A DNA stretch of 10,446 nt from Lachnospiraceae bacterium. GTDB taxonomy: Bacteria; Bacillota; Clostridia; Lachnospirales; Lachnospiraceae. The position numbers and the translations under genes are program-made. The notes beneath the pieces are model-generated. The model ran no database searches and was not told where the DNA came from. It was given only the letters and a program-made list of their open reading frames with translations. The stretch lies in the NCBI GenBank assembly GCA_017483425.1, contig JAFUWM010000263.1:1-10446 (forward strand), given 5' to 3'. Shown here piece after piece: positions 6,591-10,446 of this stretch (within the stretch, counting starts at the first letter, position 1; each line of letters begins with the position of its first letter).

Positions 6591-7559
6591 ATGGACGATG
6601 AAAAGAAAATCGCTTATCAGAATAAAGACATAGCTTCAAAGATAATAAGCGAAGAGTTTAAGGGAAAAACGTTTGACGTATACGGTTTCAGGCTAGGTAG
6701 GATCAAGGATATAAAGCCGACTAATCTACCTTCTATTGAGGCAAATGAACTACGACTCGACAATCTGTTTGAATTTGAGGATGGCAGTTATGCAATAGTG
6801 GATTATGAGAGTGAGTACAGGGAACGAAACAAGTGCGACTATTTGAAATACTTTGCCCGGCTTAATGAAAGGCTGTATAATGAATTAGGTCATTTTGCCA
6901 CGGTAAGGCTGCTTATCATATATACAGCAGATGTAGATAAAAGCAGTACAGAACATACTCTTGATATCGGCGGGGTCAAAATGGAGATTGAGGAAGCGTT
7001 CCTTACAGATAACGATCCCGGGGCGCTGTGGGATGATCTGGTATATAAGATTGACAGAAAATATAAGCTTTCGGATGAGGATGTAATGAGGCTTATAATA
7101 TATCCGCTGACCTGCAAGGGCAACAAGGCAAAGCAGGAAGCAGTCGGCAGGGCAGTTAATCTTGCAAAGCGCATCCCGGATGAAAGACGAATGGTTTTTA
7201 TCCTTAAGATGATGTGGGTTTTTGCTGATAAATTCATAACAAAAAATGATGCTGACAGGATAAAGGAGGAGCTTATGATGACGAAGGTTGATATGCTATA
7301 TGAGGAAGAGAAAAGAGAGGCGGTCAATAAAGCTGTAGAGGAGACTACAAAAGAGGTGACTGAAAGGGTTACGACAGAGGTTACGGCTACAGTCACAGCT
7401 TCAGTTACGGCTACAGTCACAGAAGAAGTGGCATCTACGATTGCTAAAAACCTAATCAGGAACGGATCATCAATAGAAGATGTAGTAAAAAATACAGGGC
7501 TTACGAGGGATAAGGTGGTCGTTCTTAAAAAGGATATAGAGAAAGAAAAGCTTTTATAA
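6591..7559 (+). CDS. Rpn-like PD-(D/E)XK nuclease-fold protein
   Basis: A 322-residue protein resembling the Rpn (recombination-promoting nuclease) / 'PD-(D/E)XK nuclease family transposase' group. The likely nuclease core is residues ~50-115: IEANELRLDNLFEFEDG (D57), then strand YAIVDYESEY (D71, E73) and a helix with Lys/Arg. The family's usual D...ExK or ExQ is seen here as D57...D71-Y-E73-S-E75, so the catalytic Lys/Gln is not obvious and activity is uncertain. Residues ~161-235 are helical. Residues 256-280 are a striking VTxx tetrapeptide repeat, followed by an IAKNLIRNGSSIEDVVKNTGL segment, typical of the C-terminal helix-turn-helix-like tail of Rpn proteins. Rpn proteins are often patchily distributed and associated with horizontal spread. 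It lies 49 bases before argJ, perhaps on the same transcript. DNA cleavage is family inference, not shown here. Confidence 0.75.
   Translation: MDDEKKIAYQNKDIASKIISEEFKGKTFDVYGFRLGRIKDIKPTNLPSIEANELRLDNLFEFEDGSYAIVDYESEYRERNKCDYLKYFARLNERLYNELGHFATVRLLIIYTADVDKSSTEHTLDIGGVKMEIEEAFLTDNDPGALWDDLVYKIDRKYKLSDEDVMRLIIYPLTCKGNKAKQEAVGRAVNLAKRIPDERRMVFILKMMWVFADKFITKNDADRIKEELMMTKVDMLYEEEKREAVNKAVEETTKEVTERVTTEVTATVTASVTATVTEEVASTIAKNLIRNGSSIEDVVKNTGLTRDKVVVLKKDIEKEKLL
7356..7430 (+). repeat. VTxx tetrapeptide repeat with 24-bp direct repeat (inside the Rpn-like gene)
   Basis: Residues 256-280 read as six VTxx tetrads plus a final Val. At the DNA level GTTACGGCTACAGTCACAG occurs exactly twice (7380-7398 and 7404-7422), a 24-base period made of two 12-base units. 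This suggests recent in-frame duplication. Confidence 0.85.
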
Positions 7560-7585
7560 AAATCTTAAGATTTGACAAGACAAAA
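7560..7585 (+). repeat. Palindrome plus 16-base element upstream of argJ
   Basis: AAATCTTAAGATTT (7560-7573) is a perfect 14-base palindrome. It overlaps ATTTGACAAGACAAAA (7570-7585), which recurs exactly as its reverse complement at 9684-9699, within the thiT promoter. The TTGACA here has no suitable -10 box at normal spacing before the argJ start. Confidence 0.7.
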
Positions 7586-7608
7586 TTGCTTCCGGAAAGG
7601 ACATAAAG

Positions 7609-8838
7609 ATGAAGATCATAGATGGCGGAGTTACTTCAGCAAAGGGATTTCAGGCGGCATCATGCGCTGCAGGCATCAAGTCTCAGGACAGACCTGATAT
7701 AGCAATGGTTTATTCGGCAAAGCCTTGCACTGTGGCTGGAACTTTCACCAGCAATGTAGTAAAAGCAGCGCCTGTGCTCTGGGACAGAAAGATAGTAAGG
7801 GAAGACGCAGAGAAGGTTCACGCTGTTGTAGTTAATACAGGTATCGCAAATGCCGGAACGGGAAGCGAGGGTTTGAGGCTCTGCCGTGAGACTGCGCAAA
7901 AAACTGCTGAAGCTTTAGGCATAGATGAAAGGCAGGTGCTTATAGGCTCAACGGGAGTCATTGGTCCCCAGCTTAATATGCCTGCCATATTAAATGGGAT
8001 TGAAAAGCTTGTACCGGGACTTTCAGAAAGCAGGGAAGCGGCCCGCCTGGCAGCCGAAGCCATAATGACAACAGACACACATCCGAAAGAGTGCGCGGTA
8101 GAATTTGATGTAGCCGGAAAAACCGTAAGGCTCGGCGGCATGGCAAAAGGATCGGGAATGATACACCCGAATATGTGTACCATGCTCGGCTATATCACGA
8201 CGGATATCAGCATATCAAAGGATATGCTGCAGAAAGCATTGTCTGATGTGGTGGCCGATACTTTCAATATGATATCGGTTGATGGTGATACCTCTACTAA
8301 CGATACGCTCATTGTAATGGCTAACGGTGAAGCCGAAAATACCGAGATCAGATCAGAAGACGGTGATTATGCTATTTTTAAGGAAGCCTTGTTCCATGTG
8401 ACAAGAGAGCTGGCGAGGATGCTTGCCGGGGACGGCGAGGGTTCGACAAAGCTGCTTACCTGCAATGTCATTAATGCATCCGATAAAAACAAAGCGAAAA
8501 TACTCGCAAAATCTGTCATTACGTCAACCCTTACAAAAGCTGCAATGTACGGGAACGACGCAAACTGGGGCCGCATACTCTGCGCGATGGGATATTCCGG
8601 AGTCCAGTTTGATCCCGAGCTTCTTGATATCTATTTTGATGCAGAAGGGTGTAAGAGGATACACATTTATCATGACGGAGAGACAGTTCCTTATTCCGAG
8701 GACGAGGCTACGGCTCTCCTGAAGCATGAGGAAGTTATAATAACCGCCGATTTGAAAGAAGGCACGGCGGAATCCACAGCCTGGGGCTGTGACCTCACCC
8801 ATGAATATGTCAGCATAAATGCGGACTACAGGAGCTGA
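7609..8838 (+). CDS. argJ: Ornithine acetyltransferase / N-acetylglutamate synthase (ArgJ)
   Basis: ArgJ transfers acetyl from N-acetylornithine to glutamate, recycling the acetyl group of the arginine pathway; bifunctional forms also use acetyl-CoA. The 409-residue length is typical. Family motifs are GTFTSN (45-50), STGVIGPQL (114-122) and GSGMIHPNM (181-189), and it ends in the usual NADYRS. The nucleophile is T191, exposed by autocatalytic cleavage between C190 and T191, giving alpha and beta chains; most family members I recall have Ala before this Thr, so C190 is a variation. GGAAAGG (7594-7600) is the ribosome binding site, eight bases before ATG. Whether it is mono- or bifunctional cannot be read from sequence. 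It is convergent with thiT, with five bases between the stops and no terminator visible. Confidence 0.96.
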   Translation: MKIIDGGVTSAKGFQAASCAAGIKSQDRPDIAMVYSAKPCTVAGTFTSNVVKAAPVLWDRKIVREDAEKVHAVVVNTGIANAGTGSEGLRLCRETAQKTAEALGIDERQVLIGSTGVIGPQLNMPAILNGIEKLVPGLSESREAARLAAEAIMTTDTHPKECAVEFDVAGKTVRLGGMAKGSGMIHPNMCTMLGYITTDISISKDMLQKALSDVVADTFNMISVDGDTSTNDTLIVMANGEAENTEIRSEDGDYAIFKEALFHVTRELARMLAGDGEGSTKLLTCNVINASDKNKAKILAKSVITSTLTKAAMYGNDANWGRILCAMGYSGVQFDPELLDIYFDAEGCKRIHIYHDGETVPYSEDEATALLKHEEVIITADLKEGTAESTAWGCDLTHEYVSINADYRS

Positions 8839-8843
8839 ATGCC

Positions 8844-9521
8844 CTAATTTGAGGATAATGCCGTCTCTCTGATCCGTGAAAGCGCTTTTTTCACTGCGGG
8901 TATCTGTATGACTATCAGCGTAATGACCATCTCAGGTATTATATACGCAAAGTTATAAAGTATCGGATATACTACTGCGAGGGATTCAGGAAAGTTCTCA
9001 GGCATATAGTCCATCCAGTAGATATATCCTCCCAATGCATTCAGAAGTCCTCTGACTGCCACTCCGACAATATAACCGATCTCGACTCCGTGCTTTTTAT
9101 TACAGAATAATCCTGACAGCCCAAGCGCGGTATAAGCCAGTATATAATCAAGACATGCCTGCAGCGGATCAAGGATATAAGTCCCGCCTCCCTGCAGGAA
9201 ATTCATGCATCCGAAAACAAAGCCTGCCATTATACCCGTTCCGGTTCCATACCAGCTTCCTATAAGTGTTACAAAAAACATGGAGCAAAGTGTTACGCTT
9301 CCGCCCCAGGGCATTCTCCAGAGCCTTATATTTGAGAGGATAAAAGCGATTGCAAGAGAAGCGGCGCAAAACGCCAGTCTTTTTGCTGAAAACTTCTTCT
9401 TTTTATTACCGATAAATCCGATAGCGATGAGCAGAAGCGCGATAATAACTACTATTGCGAGCTCTCCGGTGTTTGTCAGCGCAAAGGATCCGTCCTCTGC
9501 TTTTTCCAGAAACAATGACAT
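8844..9521 (-). CDS. thiT: Thiamine ECF transporter S component
   Basis: A 225-residue integral membrane protein, the substrate-binding S component that captures thiamine for a shared ECF energising module (EcfA/A'/T, not in this window). Identity rests on the conserved segment around LQACLDYILAYTALGLSGLF (120-139), which aligns with the thiamine-binding region of ThiT where a Glu is usual and Asp (D125) is found here, and on the upstream TPP riboswitch. It has an N-terminal hydrophobic helix (~21-38) before the usual six, so probably seven helices. I chose ATG at 9519-9521 because GGAGG lies seven bases upstream and the earlier ATG near 9572 lies at the edge of the riboswitch. It is transcribed against argJ and argB. 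It probably responds to thiamine pyrophosphate through the riboswitch and terminator described separately. Confidence 0.92.
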   Translation of the reverse strand: MSLFLEKAEDGSFALTNTGELAIVVIIALLLIAIGFIGNKKKKFSAKRLAFCAASLAIAFILSNIRLWRMPWGGSVTLCSMFFVTLIGSWYGTGTGIMAGFVFGCMNFLQGGGTYILDPLQACLDYILAYTALGLSGLFCNKKHGVEIGYIVGVAVRGLLNALGGYIYWMDYMPENFPESLAVVYPILYNFAYIIPEMVITLIVIQIPAVKKALSRIRETALSSN

Positions 9522-9546
9522 AAAAAAACCTCCTTTTTTCAGGAGG
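9522..9546 (-). terminator. Riboswitch-controlled terminator whose 3' arm is the thiT Shine-Dalgarno
   Basis: On the minus strand CCTCCT pairs with AGGAGG (9541-9546 with 9529-9534) around a six-base A-rich loop, followed directly by seven T (9528-9522) and then the thiT ATG. The same GGAGG is the ribosome binding site. The hairpin could therefore terminate transcription, hide the ribosome binding site, or both. Its 5' arm CCTCC is also complementary to GGAGG at the 3' edge of the aptamer (9575-9579), a likely competing pair. Confidence 0.7.
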
Positions 9547-9552
9547 GGAGCG

Positions 9553-9567
9553 CGCATCAAAGATGCG
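9553..9567 (-). promoter_or_regulatory. Linker hairpin between aptamer and terminator
   Basis: A perfect six-base-pair hairpin (CGCATC, TTT loop, GATGCG on the minus strand) sits between the TPP aptamer and the terminator. It probably acts as a spacer in the expression platform. Confidence 0.7.
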
Positions 9568-9570
9568 TTC

Positions 9571-9653
9571 AATGCCTCCCTACGCCGGTATTATCCGGTT
9601 CAGGTAATGAGGGTCCTACTTACGTAAGTCTCAGCCTTGGCTCCCCTGGCAAT
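9571..9653 (-). promoter_or_regulatory. TPP (THI-box) riboswitch aptamer
   Basis: Read on the minus strand, the conserved core elements appear in order: AGGGGAGCC, CTGAGA (9629-9634), a P3-like ACTTACGTAAGT palindrome (9618-9629), GGACCC, ACCTGA, the CCGGATAATACCGG arm, and GCGTAGGGAGG. Outer bases UGCC and GGCA close P1. It binds thiamine pyrophosphate and is expected to switch off thiT when TPP is plentiful, acting through the terminator/ribosome binding site hairpin at 9522-9546. Confidence 0.95.
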
Positions 9654-9668
9654 ATGATCAACGCATAA

Positions 9669-9697
9669 ACAATAGCTCTGTTTTTTTGTCTTGTCAA
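9669..9697 (-). promoter_or_regulatory. thiT promoter
   Basis: On the minus strand TTGACA (9692-9697) is followed after exactly 17 bases (9675-9691) by TATTGT (9669-9674). The predicted transcript begins near 9662, just before the TPP aptamer. The -35 is a perfect consensus match and lies in the 16-base element shared with the argJ upstream region. Confidence 0.8.
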
Positions 9698-9711
9698 ATT
9701 CCGGGAATTTG
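9684..9711. repeat. Second copy of the 16-base element with adjoining palindrome
   Basis: TTTTGTCTTGTCAAAT (9684-9699) is the exact reverse complement of 7570-7585. It runs into CAAATTCCGGGAATTTG (9695-9711), an eight-base-arm palindrome with one central base. The palindrome covers part of the thiT -35 box and lies upstream of argB, so it could be an operator. Confidence 0.7.
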
Positions 9712-9729
9712 TGGGGTTTTATCGTTTCC

Positions 9730-9748
9730 TGAATTGTGATAGAATTCA
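9730..9748 (+). promoter_or_regulatory. Candidate argB promoter with TGAATT/AATTCA dyad
   Basis: An extended -10, TGATAGAAT (9737-9745), lies about 32 bases before ATG 9778; the -35 region is weak. It is embedded in TGAATT (9730-9735), seven bases, AATTCA (9743-9748). These half-sites resemble ArgR/AhrC ARG-box halves (TGAAT and ATTCA), but the spacing is longer than the classical four-base centre. Regulation by an arginine repressor is therefore only a possibility. Confidence 0.4.
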
Positions 9749-9777
9749 TCATGAAAAAAATAAATGGTGGTAGAGCG

Positions 9778-10446
9778 ATGAATGACGAAGAAATGAAAAA
9801 GATCCAGGAAAAGGCTTCGGTGCTTATAGAAGCCCTGCCTTATATCCGGGAGTTCAACAGAAAGATCATAGTTGTAAAATACGGTGGTTCCGCTATGTCG
9901 GACGATACCATAAAGGAAAGCGTCATAAAGGACGTGACCTTATTAAAGCTTGTCGGCTTCAAGCCGGTAATAGTGCATGGCGGCGGCAAGGAGATAAGCC
10001 GCTGGATAGAAAAGGTCGGTATGGAGCCAAGGTTTGTAAACGGGCTCAGGGTCACTGACAGTGATACCATGGAGATCGCTGAGATGGTGCTGGGTAAGGT
10101 TAATAAGGATCTTGTCACCATGATAGAGGGGCTTGGCATAAAAGGCTGCGGCATATCCGGCAAGGACGGCGGCCTGCTCAGGGTGAAAAAAAAGCTTGCG
10201 GACGGAGAGGATATCGGCTTTGTGGGTGAGATCACAAAGGTTGATACTACTGTGATAGAGCATCTTCTTGAGGATGATTTTCTTCCCGTCGTAGCGCCCA
10301 TAGGCATGGATGACGACTATAATACATACAATATAAACGCTGATGATGCAGCATGCGCCGTGGCAAAAGGCCTGAAAGCGGAAAAGCTTGCTTTCCTTAC
10401 AGATATCAAGGGGATATACAGGGATGTGAACGATCCCTCGACTTTC
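9778..10446 (+). CDS. argB: N-acetylglutamate kinase (3' end beyond window)
   Basis: The first 223 residues of ArgB, which phosphorylates N-acetylglutamate, the step before ArgC. Family full length is about 290-300 residues, so the C-terminal quarter is missing at the window edge. Motifs: KYGGSAM (34-40) for ATP phosphate binding, HGGGKEIS (67-74) and NGLRVTD (88-94) for the substrate, GKDGG (128-132), and NINADDAA (185-192). An N-terminal helix (about 1-27, KASVLIEALPYIREF) precedes the kinase fold, the feature of the hexameric, arginine-inhibited class, so feedback inhibition by arginine is likely. I chose ATG 9778 with GGTGG (9766-9770) upstream; an in-frame ATG at 9751 lacks a ribosome binding site and would sit at the predicted transcription start. 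It is divergent from thiT. Confidence 0.96.
   Translation, partial: MNDEEMKKIQEKASVLIEALPYIREFNRKIIVVKYGGSAMSDDTIKESVIKDVTLLKLVGFKPVIVHGGGKEISRWIEKVGMEPRFVNGLRVTDSDTMEIAEMVLGKVNKDLVTMIEGLGIKGCGISGKDGGLLRVKKKLADGEDIGFVGEITKVDTTVIEHLLEDDFLPVVAPIGMDDDYNTYNINADDAACAVAKGLKAEKLAFLTDIKGIYRDVNDPSTF

Noticed and set aside
7572..7600. TTGACA upstream of argJ as a promoter
   Set aside because: No -10-like sequence lies 15-19 bases downstream; the bases there are GGAAAGG, the ribosome binding site.
9522..9572. An upstream thiT start (ATG at 9570-9572) adding 17 residues
   Set aside because: It lies at the edge of the riboswitch aptamer, has no ribosome binding site, and would translate through the terminator; the ATG at 9519-9521 has GGAGG seven bases before it.
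9751..9780. ATG 9751 as start of argB
   Set aside because: It has no ribosome binding site and lies at the predicted transcription start; ATG 9778 has GGTGG upstream and begins just before the family's N-terminal helix.

Overview
This window looks like a chromosomal segment of a Gram-positive clostridial bacterium, most likely a member of the Lachnospiraceae. The evidence is moderate GC content, heavy use of ATA (Ile) and AGG/AGA (Arg) codons, strong AGGAGG-type ribosome binding sites, a TPP-riboswitch-controlled ThiT, an arginine-sensitive-type ArgB, and an Rpn-like nuclease-fold protein of a kind I associate with this family. This assignment is by recognition only; no database search was run.

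Layout, left to right. Positions 1-255 hold the 3' end of a gene for a lysine/alanine-rich, histone-H1-like tail. Three bases later comes a LytTR-type response regulator (259-978). It overlaps argC (975-2015) by four bases, and argC in turn overlaps a GNAT acetyltransferase gene (2015-2461) by one base. After a 78-base gap with a candidate promoter lies a very large secreted, membrane-anchored surface protein (2540-5746). It has an acidic/proline-rich stalk, a four-copy 66-bp-type coiled-coil repeat, an Ig-like domain and four InlB-B-like repeats. A 209-base gap follows that carries a second copy of the same promoter architecture and several RNA-type dyads. It leads into a small cysteine-rich peptide with a double-glycine leader (5956-6279). 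A 311-base gap with a possible terminator precedes an Rpn-like PD-(D/E)XK-fold protein (6591-7559). Then come argJ (7609-8838, plus strand), the thiamine S-component thiT on the minus strand (8844-9521) with its terminator, TPP riboswitch and promoter (to 9699), and a divergent argB that runs off the right edge (9778 onward).

How it fits together. argC, argJ and argB encode consecutive or central steps of the acetylated arginine pathway, which are normally adjacent (argC-argJ-argB). Here about 5.6 kb of unrelated genes lies between argC and argJ, and thiT lies between argJ and argB. The surface protein and the double-glycine peptide share a fixed-spacing promoter pattern (TGCCA, 14 bases, TTCGTATAAA), so they may be expressed together as a cell-surface or secreted module. 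A 16-base element adjoining a palindrome occurs both before argJ and, inverted, at the thiT promoter. The observations most worth following are the double-glycine zinc-ribbon-like peptide with its structured leader, the twin promoters, the 16-base inverted repeat, and the compact riboswitch platform in which the terminator's 3' arm is also the Shine-Dalgarno sequence.
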